Shown here: positions 31,119 through 42,500 of the stretch, piece by piece
How the letters are laid out: each line of letters opens with the position of its first letter
Numbering within the stretch: the first letter of the stretch is position 1
From: Erythrocercus mccallii
Taxonomy: Eukaryota > Chordata > Aves > Passeriformes > Dicruridae
Direction: 5' to 3'
DNA: 64,000 bases
Assembly: GCA_013397435.1 (NCBI GenBank)
Contig: VZRG01000734.1
Span: 124,001 to 188,000 of the forward strand
Position numbers and translations under genes: made by a program
The notes under the pieces: generated by a model
The model's input: the letters and a program-made list of their open reading frames with translations, nothing else
What the model was told of the DNA's origin: nothing
The model's database searches: none

Positions 31119-31190
31119 CCTGTCATAGAACCAGAGTGGAAGGGACCCACAGGTCCAACTCTCAAGTAAATGGCCTGTAAGGGGATGAAA
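31119..31190 (-). mobile_element. TguSINE1-type SINE fragment
   Basis: A CR1-like tail (GTGGAAGGGACCCACAGGTC) runs through CAACTCTCAAGTAAATGGCC into GTAAGGGGATGAAAC. It shares the same tail-to-tRNA-head junction as the copy at 15.1-15.2 kb but is truncated within the head. Confidence 0.6.
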
Positions 31191-31249
31191 CTCTGGCTGA
31201 CTCCAGCCTACAAAGTTAGCAAAAGCAAAGTCATTCCTTTTGCTACAGT

Positions 31250-31312
31250 TTGCTTTGAAGATAGTCTTTAAGGTCCCTTCCAACCAAAACCATTCTGGGA
31301 TTCTATAATCTA
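31250..31312 (+). repeat. CR1 LINE 3' terminal fragment
   Basis: CTTTAAGGTCCCTTCCAACC then AAAACCATTCTGGGATTCTA. This is a short terminal piece. Confidence 0.82.
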
Positions 31313-33414
31313 ACACACACCAAACTACACTGCTGAGGACAGGACCCATCATTGTGGAGCAATTCCATTGTTCTGCACCAGACAAATCTGGGGGAGCCCA
31401 GCAGGCTTTGGAATTCGTAGGATATTTGCACTGCACACTGGAAAAATGTCAAATGAAAAGGTTTCCAAACAACATCCATAATGGAGAGCAGATTTCCTCA
31501 GAGCTTGTGCTGTCAAGCTGATGCAATGTTTATTTCAACTTTAGCCTGGGCTGTTGACACAAAAAGATGGAAATCACATGAGAAGAATATCTATTTAAGG
31601 TATAAAGAGGACCCAAAATAATCATGCTTTAGAGGGGATAGAACTAATCTTTGCACACCACATCACATGTATCTGCAGCAATAAATTGCCACTGCTTACA
31701 CTGAGCAAATAGCATATAATCCAATATGCCTCAATCTCCCAGCCTGAGCCTCAGTGTATAAACATTTGCTCAAAATATACACTTAAAAATTAAGACACAT
31801 TCCAAGATGTCATCCTCCTACATATTATTGCATTCATCAACTTTAATTTAAGTCGTCCTGATTGATAAAAGAACCAGAGTGCTTGAAGGAGAAAAGCCCT
31901 CCCAGCTCTTCAGAGGGCTTTCCCCTTGCGTTTAATGCAAACATTTCACATTATTTCTAATGCCATGGCAAAATCAGCACAGCATCACAGACCTTCCCTG
32001 AATTTGTTTCTGCAGCAACACAAATTTCCTGATGTTAAAGAGTTCGGTTTGGGGTTTTCATTGGGTTTTTTCACTTGGACTCAGCCCCACCAGCCAGCCT
32101 TGGGGACGAGCTGCAGGGCTCATTTTAGCATGGTCTCCTGCAGAAGCAGAAGACAGAATTACTCTCCACTCACCATCTCCCCTCTGTGAGCTGCTCTGGG
32201 TATTTCCAAACCCAGTGGAGTGGCAGAGGCCACTGAAACAGCAGCTTCCAACCTGCACTGATTCTTCAGTGTCATTTCTACAGGCACCCAAGCCAAGAAC
32301 CTGCATCACAAGCACCCAATGGACCAGGGACGCTACAAGACAAAGAGAGTGCCCAAACCTAGATGTGCCCAGATGCATCTGCAATCAGTCTGCAGATGGC
32401 AGCACATGTGTGACTTGTCCTTGCAGCTCTTCTGCTCCCCTTCCTCCTGCAATCCCTTGCCACAGATGCTACTGGCCTCATTAGCAACCCATGGCTCCTA
32501 CTGCAGAGAACCCCAGACACCATGCAGCTAATTTCTGCTCTCGTCAGCTCTCCAAGAACTCCTGGGGATGCCACAAGACAGTGAAGAGGCCAAGGACTCT
32601 GTTCAGCCAAACACCCATCACCCCAAATCCACTATGTCAATGCCCAGGGCAAAGCTCCCAACACCCCAGCACACATGGAATGAAACGGATGTTCTGCAAG
32701 CCTGTCCCACCACAATCACACACCAGCAGCCAGCTCCCACTGGCACCAGCTGTTAGAGCAGCCTGTTTTGTAGTTGCTTCCCACTGTGTTTGTTTTGAAT
32801 AAACACATTTGTAGGAATCGTTATCAAAACGTACTACCTTGGACAAGTTGCTCTTCAAAGCAAAAAGGCAGAACCAAAGCTTTGGAGATGACGCCAGTGG
32901 GGGGGCACAGCTGAGGAGCAGCTCTTATCGGCCTCAGGAAGCCCCAGGGACAGTCCACAAAGGAATGTTTCCTCTGGATGTACTTTTCTCTCTTTCAACA
33001 CCAACAAGTTGGAACAAGATTTGTTGACTTGTTTACAAGTTGACTTGTTCCAAAGCTGCAGTCATGGACCTTTCCTGGTGCAGGAAGGTGGGTGTGGCTG
33101 GTGATGAGCAAACATCTTCTCCTTCCTCCATCCCCCAAGAACCACACTGCAACTCAGCCAGATCCCCTCAGCAGCGCTGGGGATACACAGATGGGCACAT
33201 ACAAGCCCTTCTTTTCCCAGTAAACATTTTGTACCTGCCAGCACCAATAACACCCCGGGTACAGCAAACATCTTGCTGTGAGACCCAGGTGCACTGCTCT
33301 AATGCGTGGGGTCCTGGCCGGCTCCCTCCCTTCGAAGTTTTATGCTCAGAAATTATTTCCCCTACATTTGTTATCAAAAGCAAAGAGATTTGTAAGTAAC
33401 TAATATAACAGAGG

Positions 33415-33490
33415 TTGTCCATGGCAAGGGGGTGGAACGAGATGGTCTTTAAACCTTCCAATCCAAGCCAGTCCATGATACTGTGATTAT
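33415..33490 (+). repeat. CR1 LINE 3' terminal fragment
   Basis: CCATGGCAAGGGGGTGGAAC then GATGGTCTTTAAACCTTCCA and the terminal GATACTGTGAT. Confidence 0.85.
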
Positions 33491-34418
33491 ACAAGAAAGA
33501 AAAGGACCTTTCCTGCAAGGAGATGGATGCCAAGTGGTGTTTTGTTTCCAACCCAGCCCACAGCAGAGCAGACACAAAGAGTGAGGTTCCCGCTCTTCAA
33601 CTTATCTCTTAGAGAATGCACTGCCCATAGCCAAGGCACAAGCAGGTTTTTATTTAAATTAAATTTTCTTTCCTTGCTATTCCATAAGGCAATTCTGCTG
33701 ACCCAGCAGGTGCCTTGGGAGCTCCCTGGATGCTGGGAGGAAGATGCTCTGCTATTGTACGAGCACTCAAGCAGCGCTGTTAACCTTCTGCTCTGAACTG
33801 CCACATTGTAAATATTTCATTTGAGGGGGGGACTTTATTTGGTAGAGGCTGAAGGTTTGATGTCAGACAGCCTATAAAAGGCGGCCTCTTCAAAAGTCTG
33901 GAGTGGAGAACGTGTAAACACTATGGCAATAAGCAAACTACAGCAAAACTCAGATATGATCCCAGAGCAAGATTTTGGAGTAACAATCTCATCAGAAAAG
34001 AGTACAAATATATATTTATATCTAAGCATTTTTAAGCTGGAGAACATCCTCCAGATAAGAAGGCTTTGGCAACAGGAAGCAACCTGAAGAGAAAGGTGTT
34101 AAATATTTCCACAGCAGAAAACAGGCTTTGTGCTGCTGAGGACACCTGCACCGTGGGGTGACCACCCACTGGCAACATCTCACCTCATCTGAACCAGAGC
34201 AGTCACTGGGGGAGGACCTGGGCCTCCCCAGGAATGTCAATGCTTTGGTGCTGAAGTAGGAGCTCCACAGATCTTCTCTCAAAAGTCATCAGCAACTCTG
34301 AACAAGAAATGTCAAAGCAAACCAGTGCAGGGGCACCTCCTGAAACTGCTGTATCTGTGAAGACCCTACAGCCCCCTGCCTTAGGTTGCAATATGTAACC
34401 AAAAATGTGTATTCTATT

Positions 34419-35115
34419 TGTCATCTGTTGAAACTGGTTGGGGAGATGTTTTCTTTATCTCTTGCATAACCCATTCCTCATAACTCCAGGGAGGAGGGTG
34501 CCTTCTGTTAATGGGCAGCTGTTAAAACCAGGTGGGACAGTGTTTTTATCTCTTTCAGGACCCATCCTCCCTCCAGGGGGTATCTGCTGTTAATGGGCCA
34601 TGGAGGCTCACTGCACGACTGATACAATTACATCATCCCATTGGGAGATACTCCACCCAGTGAGAGGAGCCAAGTATTCTTACCTGGATAAAAGCTGAAA
34701 TTCAGAACAGCAACCAGCCTGTTTGCACTGCACTCCCAGAGGATGACTGGACCCATCTCACCACCACTGGACCTTACTACAAGATCATCTCTACTCCAAC
34801 ACAACCACATCTGTCAATCCAGGTGAATTTATTCAGACTGCTTCCAACACCCTGACCAACAAGGTGTCAGGTTGTATTCTGACTCTGTCAGTGTTTCTGG
34901 GATCTTCTTTTTTTTGTTTGCTTGTTTTATTGTAATACTACATTTGTATTTTTAATACTCCTAGTAAAGAACTGTTATTCCTATTCCCATATCTTTGCCT
35001 GAAAGCCCCCTTAATTGCAAAATTATAATAATTTGGAGGGAAGGGGTTTACCTTCTCCATTCCAAGAGAATCTCCAGCTTACCCTGGCAGACACCTGTCT
35101 TTCCAAACTAAGACA
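34419..35115 (+). mobile_element. Solo LTR of an avian endogenous retrovirus (about 0.69 kb)
   Basis: The element begins TGTCATCTGTTG or at the internal TGTTGAAAC and ends near AAACTAAGACA. It has LTR architecture read on the plus strand: a TATA-like GGATAAAAG at about 34,690, a T-rich stretch, and AGTAAAGAACTGTTATTCCT as the polyadenylation-signal region, then CTTTGCCTGAAAGCCCCCTT. This block resembles a LTR family common in songbird genomes. No retroviral open frames flank it, so it is a recombined solo LTR. It lies opposite to EPB41 in intron 1. I did not find a clear target-site duplication, so the ends are approximate. Confidence 0.75.
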
Positions 35116-35324
35116 ACCCCCAGTACTCGAGCTCCCCAACCTCAGTGCTCATCCTTCTTTCTGGCCAAGGGCACAGCTGTAGGAAACTTACAATATCTCT
35201 GTGGGCTTGGTATAATAAATACATACTCATCCCTCTTTCCTGCATCAAAATCCATGAAACAAAATAGACTTAAAAGGAGTGCAAGTGCTCATTGCTCACA
35301 CTGCTCCCAACATATACAGTTCAA

Positions 35325-35440
35325 TCACAAAATCATGGAATTCTTTGGGTTAAAGGGACCTTAAACTTATCTCATTCTAACCCCTTGGCATTGGCAGGGA
35401 CACCTTTCATTAGACCAGGTTGTTCTAAGCCCCTCCCACC
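35325..35440 (-). repeat. CR1 LINE 3' fragment
   Basis: AAATCATGGAATTCTTTGGG, then CAGGGACACCTTTCATTAGA and CCAGGTTGTTCTAAGCCCCT. Confidence 0.85.
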
Positions 35441-35924
35441 CTGCACTAATTACCTGGTGAGCAGATGATGGCTAAACACAGTTTCATCCCCACAAGGCTC
35501 CATGGCTTCTGGTCTTGCAGACATAAGACAACCCCATTCTAAGCCAAACCATCCTCATTTTTCCAGCCTGCACAGACACACAGAGATTTATCTAAAATAT
35601 TTTAAGAGTAGCTCAACACACCGCAACAGCTCACTTTTGAGAAACCCTTCAATCCTCAAGAGAAAGCTAAATCCCTTCCTTATGATGCCTGTGCTCTGGA
35701 AGGTTCTCATTAAGTAATGGCACCTGAATTCCCTGGAAATGACAGTGTTGCTCATTTGGACTGTTCCATGATGAGCTACAGAGTCTCAATGTATGGTATG
35801 TCTAGCTAGACATGTGTCTGTCACCCTCTCCTACCTGTCAGCCTACTTCAGTCTCTCTTATTTAGGCACCCGGTAAGTTTAGTGATGGTAATCTGAACCA
35901 ATGCTGAAGGAAGAAAGGGTTAAC

Positions 35925-36150
35925 TAGAAATCAGGAAGAAATTCCTGCCTGTGAGGGTGGTGAGGCCCTGGCACAGCTTGCCTAGAGAAGCTGTGGCTGC
36001 CCCTGGATTCCTAGAAGTGTCCCAAGGCCAGGTTGGATGGGGTTTGCAGCAACCTCGGATAGTCAAATGTGCCCCTGTCATGGCAGGGGGTGGGATGACA
36101 TGGGCTTTAAGGTTCATTCCAACTCAAATCAGTCTGTGATACTGTGAAAA
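35925..36150 (+). repeat. CR1 LINE 3' fragment
   Basis: GAAATTCCTGCCTGTGAGGG, then AGAGAAGCTGTGGCTGCCCC, ending TTCCAACTCAAATCAGTCTG and TGATACTGTG. Confidence 0.9.
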
Positions 36151-36744
36151 ATCTAACTTATCCCTGTTTCCAACCCTGGAAAAATGATTTATGGCTTATG
36201 TCATAACTCAATTCCTGGCTTTGTCTTTCAGAGAGAGAAGAAAAAGGACTGTCCATGGGGAAGGTTCAGTTCTTGGAAACACAAACTGTCTCGCAGAGAT
36301 GCCCAACACCAGATATCGGGTGGGACAAACTGTCTTGACCTTCCTATGCAAAAATGTGTGGCTTCACTGAATACCACAGCTCCAGCAAGAGCTGGAGACA
36401 ATGATAGGACAGAAATTTCTGATAAAAATAGGCAGAAATCAAATATTTTCATCAACAGTGCAGTTGGTTTTTTTAAAATGCATTTTTTCCCATTTCATAA
36501 TGTGGGTGAAAAGCACATAATTCACCAGGGAAACTACACAGAATGTTGCCTGAAATAGAGAGCACAGCCTAAAAATTCAGTTTTGTCAAGACCTGGTGCA
36601 CGTGCAACAAACCTGTGGGTGGGAGAGGAGGAAACTGCAGCTGCCACCAGCATGACTCGCTCCGTGTGTTATGTGTCCTACACGTGATTTTTACTACAAC
36701 AAAGAAAACACTGGACAGAGCTTGAGGCAAACTCGTCTAGCGGA

Positions 36745-36832
36745 AGGTTCCCTGGCCATGGCAGGGAGGTGGAATGTGATGGACTTTAAAGGTCTCTGCC
36801 AACCCAAACCAGTCTGAGATTCTATGACCATA
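36745..36832 (+). repeat. CR1 LINE 3' terminal fragment
   Basis: GCCATGGCAGGGAGGTGGAA to CTGCCAACCCAAACCAGTCT and GAGATTCTATGA. Confidence 0.87.
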
Positions 36833-38677
36833 GCAGAGAGCTGTTTGCTTGGGGCTTTCAAACAAAGTAAGAAATTCAAATGCAATAAAATAAGCCTCTC
36901 AACAGGAATTCAAACAACTTTAAAATACTCTAAAAGACTCAGAACCTTTCAGAATTTATTTAATACATTTTTTTAGAGGAATAATTAAAGCTGACATTTT
37001 ATAACCCCTCTTAGAATCAACATGCCTCATCTTTCTGTGCTGGTACTTTGGATCCTTAACAAAAAGGATGCTGTCACTCAGCCTGACCTGGAGGGTAACA
37101 GGAGACTTCAGGAGTCTTATTGAACAGGGGAAAAATAAACCACACAACACACAACACAGATGGCACATTACAACTGCCCAGACTTAATTCTCACCAGACC
37201 AGCTCTGATAATCTACTGCATGTCAGCAGCACTGTGCCCCTCTCCCATCTCTTGCTATCGTACAGCTTTCCTATTTAAATGAGGGCAAAAATAGTAGCTC
37301 ACCATCTGCTGAAAGCAAATCATTTATGTCAAATTGAAGACTGGGCTTATAAAATCACCTGACTAAATGGAGCAGTAAGTGCATTACAACCAAAGTGAGC
37401 TGAGAGCTCGTCCTCCGTATCCTCAAAAATCCTTCTGGATGCTACAGAATTGCTTACATGGGAATTCATGGGCTTTGCTCATTGGTGAAGTGCTGAAATT
37501 TAAATGAAAACATGCACTTGTCACTGGGGCCTTGTCTACAGCAATGGGTTTGGAAAAACTGCCTGTGTGGGACCTGCCTGGAAAATTCACTTGAACCTGG
37601 AGCAGTTGGACCCAGAACAGAGACATGGAGAAAGCACATGCACCAGACTGCCAGCAAAATCAAGCTGCTCACAGACTATTCCTCCTCCCATTGCAACACA
37701 GTAGTTGGCTAAGAAGACTAAGAAAAACATCTGTTCAATACAAGGGCTGTTTCCTATTCACCAGCAAGCAGTAACTCTTGGGGCTCCCTCCCCCTCTGCA
37801 GCAGGGGCCGGAGCAGAAACAACACTCTTTGTTCTCAAACACACAGTGTCTGATGGGGCTGCTTCTGCAGAAACAAGCCTCCAAACCCTCCTGGAGGACA
37901 CAGGGGTTCAGCCCAGCAGGCAGCAGTCACTCCAAAACCCTCCTTAGCTGAAAGAGCCGTATCTGCCTGACCCGGTGGAGGGAGGGAGGGATCCATCCAA
38001 GCCCATCCCCACCCTACAAGCAGCTCAGCCGCTGTGTGGTGCAGATAACATCCTGGGGCTGCTCCCTCCACCAGTCTCACGTGGAAATGGGGAGCATGGG
38101 TACCCGGTAGGCGCCAGAAATCTGTGCAAAGAAAAACAGCGGGAACGGTGCTTACAACAGCACCATGAGCAAGCCACTCCATCACAGGGAGGCAACGGCA
38201 AGGACACTGTCCCAGCAGGTCACTCCAGCACAGCCACTCCTGACTCCGCACCGAAAGAATACCCGAGGTGGCTATGACAGCACAGCAGAGATGACAATGC
38301 CACCACTGCATGCGACGATGGCTCTCCTTGCAGCAGCATTCCACTTGTTAAAGCAACAGTTCAAGAGAAATAGGCAATAGCTCTCCATCAGCTGAACAGG
38401 AGGATTTTTGACATTAATTATTCATAAAGATGTTTTTTCCCCTGCCTGAACACAGATGTGTTTACTTACACTGTACCTCATTTACACTCAAGGTTTAATG
38501 TAACAGGGCTCATATTCTTTCCTTACAGTTTCCCAAGAATGGGAGTAAAGCACTTTTTGCTTTTTGTTGCTCTCCTTTTGGTTGCTTCCAAACCAAAGCT
38601 ATAATTAGAAGCCCAGAGGGCCCTGCACGCTCCTTTGATAAAGAGCTGCCTGCTAGATAAACACCACCCCTGCACAT

Positions 38678-38699
38678 ACACACACACACACACACACAG
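38678..38699. repeat. (CA)n microsatellite
   Basis: About eleven uninterrupted CA units in intron 1. Confidence 0.95.
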
Positions 38700-39149
38700 A
38701 AGCACCTGCCAGGATGAACCGCTGCTACACCAAGAGCCAGAAGAACGTTTGATGCTAAAACCTCTTAACAGGCTCCATCACTGACTGTCCCAGTTCACAC
38801 ACATGGGCTATTCCTCCCCTGCGTGTCAGGGACATCACACTTAAGTGTTTCATTTGTTACTTCACAGCTGTAATGCAATTTGCATTCACCCAAGTGCCTC
38901 AAATACATCTGCCGCACCCTGGTACAACGCCCCAAATTCATTAAAAATAGCCATAATCATGCAGTTATTCTGATGCTATTAGCACACAAGAAATGCACAA
39001 TATTTGAACTATCCGAGGGAGCCACTTACAGGAAGGGCTGGGAGAACAAGCACTAGGCTTGTTCTCTGCCAAGCCGTCATAAAAGCTGGATGAAAATGTC
39101 CTCAACCCTGGCTTTCAGCTGGGCTTATTGCTTCAAAATTGTCATCAAA

Positions 39150-39570
39150 TATCACAGAATCCTAAAATGGTTTGGGTGGGAAGGGAACTGAAAACTTATC
39201 TCGTTACACCCTCTGCCACAGGCAGGGACAGCTTCCACTAGCTCAGAATGCTGCAAGCCCCATCCAACCTGGCCTTGGACACTTACAGGGATGGGACAGC
39301 CACAGCTTCTCTGGACACTCTGTGCCAGGACATCCCTACCCTCCCAGGGAAGATTTTCTCCTCACTATCCCACCTAATCCTGCCCTCGGTCAGTTTGAGG
39401 TCATCCCTCTTTGTTCTCTTACGATCTGCCTGTATAAAAAGCCACTCTCCCTCCTTTTTATCCTCCTTTGCCTCTCCCTTTAGGCACTGGAAGGAGTTCT
39501 AAGGTCTCTCTGGAGCTTTCTCTTCTCAAGGCTGAATACCCACAACTCCCTCAACTTGTCAAGGACACTT
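39150..39570 (-). repeat. CR1 LINE fragment, one of the two longest copies in the window
   Basis: ATCACAGAATCCTAAAATGG through the CAGGGACAGCTTCCACTAGC and CCAACCTGGCCTTGGACACT blocks to GGCACTGGAAGGAGTTCTAA and the segment near CTCAAGGCTGAATACCCACA. This is about 420 nt of the CR1 3' region with small indels, in the same orientation as the gene. Confidence 0.93.
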
Positions 39571-42500
39571 AAGTAAGCACTACACTACCCTAAGTTGATT
39601 CTAAGACCTTTTCTCCTGACAGCAATACTCCAAGCATATTTAATGCAGAGGAAACATCATTCTCCCCAAGAGCCTGCAGTGAGGGAAACTCCCAGGACAT
39701 GGTGCCTAACACAGTGGTGCCTAGGTCTGCCCAGGGGCACAGCAATGTGATTTTGTGCTGTTTTAATGAGTTTTCAAAAGTTGTACCAGTTGCCAGGCTG
39801 AGCTGATTTATCTGGTTTGCTCTCACGTGCTCACTGCCATCATCAAGCAGAGAAACAAGGGCTGCAAGGTAACTAAAATTACCTTTACAGTAATAATCAG
39901 CCTGAACACTGCACTTTTAAAGATTAATGATCCTTACCTAGGAGTGCAGGAAGGCACTGGCTAGCTGCAGATTATCTACTAAATTCTTCAAGTCTTGGTT
40001 TTCTGGCCAAGCCCCAGTCACTTACACCTGCAGAGCAACACAGGAGATGAAGAAGCTGGAGATCTCCTTAGCATCCACCAGCACAGAATGAGTCAGATCC
40101 AGCAGAGACACGGATGCTGGCTCTGGAGACAAAATTAGGACAGCACAAGCTCTGAGGAGCCCAAGGGAATGAGTCAGTGAGCAGGGGGGTTGTGAAGCCG
40201 AGTTTCGTTGGGTGGGTACAAACATTGCAGGTATCAGCATGCAGCAGCCTGTGCTGCTCCTCAGCTGGGGTAAGGCTTTGTTTCAGGAAGACCCACCCCT
40301 TTCTGAAGTCTCCTGTTCTTTCAGGGCTCACCATCCCATGCAACAGCACAGGGCAGGAGAAGAAATCTACTCCCACCACAAACCTTGATATGTAAACTCC
40401 CAGCATCACCAAAAGAACCCAACCTTCAACAACTTGAAAACTCGCAAGATGAGGCAGTTTGGTTTTAGAGCCCACTAAAAGCTAATTGAGGCCCCTCATC
40501 AAAAGCAGCAGAACCCACTCCAAGCTGGTTGCAGCTCCCCAAGGCACACAGCACTGGGGAGTGCAAACTGGGATGCTGCTGACCTTGCCTCAAGACTGGA
40601 AACAGCAAAGCATCTTCTATGAGCACTGTGCACAGCAGGGAGGTGAGGAGACACCTCCTCCAGAAAGTTTCTTCCCCATTTTGTTTTTTTTTTTTAATAT
40701 TGCAGGTGATGGTTAAACTCTGCACCACTCCCAGGAAAAAAAGCAAACCATGGGGACAATCCTACTGCACATTTGCAGGCTCCTGTCTATGCCCAAGGAG
40801 AGCAGGCAAACATCCAAAACCTGGGAATAAACATGTTCCCAACAAACCTGGTCCATAGGCAACAGGCAGAAAACCAGTCACTCAGCTGCTCCCCCAAACA
40901 CTCAGAGCCAGGAGTCAGAAGCCGTTTGTAAAGCCTCAAGGTACTGACTGTTTGATTGGGATAAACTCCAGTGCCACCAGAGCCCCAGAAAGATGTCGCC
41001 CCAATGAATGCAGCACCAGAAGAACAGTGCATGTCCCAGGAACATGTTCAGACACCTCACACCACCTCCATAGGGATAGTTTTCTTCCCAGCTTTCCTGT
41101 TCATGATGCTCAGTGACCACAAAGTCACCCTTGACCCTGGGGTGGCTCCACAAGCCAGGTCGCAAAGGAGAAAATGGTTCCTGGAAAACCATGGCAGGTT
41201 TTGTAACACCTCCCATGCAGAGGATATTCTCCAGAATCCCTCCAGGGATCCTGCACCACAGCGCAGGCGACACCCACCCGGAGTAAAAAAAGCAATGGGA
41301 TATCAGTGCTTGGATTAATGAGACATCCTCTTTGGCAGTCCCCATCCCATAACAAAGTCCTTCTCCTCTTAGCAAGGCTAGGGAGAAGCCCTCGGTGAGC
41401 ACAGCTTCCTAATATTTCCACTGCACAATCTTCTTTGTGGTCTATTTGCACAATTTGGCCTGTTTTGTGCATGCAAAAAGCACCTCGGGGATGCCTGGAG
41501 GTTCTGCCCTGTGTCCTCACAGGCATCTCACTTCTACTTCTACACAACGAGGTCGCACAGCACAGTCAAAGTGTTGGGGATGGGTATCGAGATGGTGGGA
41601 AACACCAGGACACCAAACTACCATGGGGTGACACAACTGTCACCTTTCCAAGGCTGTACACCAACATGGCTGGCAGGTATGAAAATCCTCCCATCCCCAG
41701 CAGGAACAGGAAGCAAAGAGAAGGGGAATGTGAAGCAGCAATTAAATACCATCATGTGCAGTCAGCAGTCAGTTATGGGCATGCAGCAGAGCAGCTAAGT
41801 CCTGTCACCTCCCAGAGCTGCTCCTTTTGTGAGCCAACCGACTGGAGCAGAACCACTCCCACCACCCTAAGACTCGGCCTCCAGCCGTTTCCACCAGTCT
41901 GTTTTTTCCATCCAGCAGTGAAATCAGGCAGCTTTAGTTTTTAATTCTCTTAATTAGGGGTGTGCAGCAGTCTTCATTCCTTAATTACAACCATTGACAC
42001 ATCTGATGCAACTGATTTACAAACAACCATTTTCACTGAAGATGGCTTTGAATCAAAATTGCTGTCGAATTCCTGCACTGGCTGTGCAGTGTCACCAACA
42101 GGGAGAAGACACAACATGGTGTTCTGGATGCTTTAACAAGACAGCTTGGAATTGTTATTTTCATTAAATAATCACCGATTTCTTTGGCAAGATTCAGGTG
42201 ACTCCAGAGCAGACAAACCACTGGCAGTCTGAGACTTCAGAATGGGAGCACAGCTCTGAGTTTACAGCAAAATGGTGACCACTTCAGGCGACCCTCTCAA
42301 TACTGACCCACGGGATGGAGGGAGGGCATTTCAGTGCCTATCCTAATGATTTTGGTCCATCACCATTCAAGTAGCTCAGTTAAAGGCAGACAATGGGGAT
42401 GCTCCATTTCATCTGTTCAGCTGTCAGGAATCCCCTTGATCCTCTGGGAGGGCAAGCACCCAGCGCACACTTTATCACCCCCACTTCTGCTGCTGAATGA

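Larger units (their letters stand above)
31007..34418 (-). other. EPB41 intron 1, proximal part
   Basis: The interval contains a SINE fragment, two CR1 fragments and unassigned sequence. A TATAAAAG word at about 33,874 lies on the opposite strand to the gene and has no supporting context. No alternative first exon (1B or 1C) was recognised. Confidence 0.55.
35116..39149 (-). other. EPB41 intron 1, segment with CR1 fragments
   Basis: Three CR1 copies and a (CA)n tract lie here. The remaining sequence, including the GGGAGGGAGG-containing patch near 37.98 kb, is unassigned. Confidence 0.6.

Noticed and set aside
33871..33884. TATAAAAG word as an alternative promoter
   Set aside because: It is on the strand opposite to EPB41, with no downstream exon, donor or CpG context. 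A TATA-like word is expected by chance in AT-rich introns.
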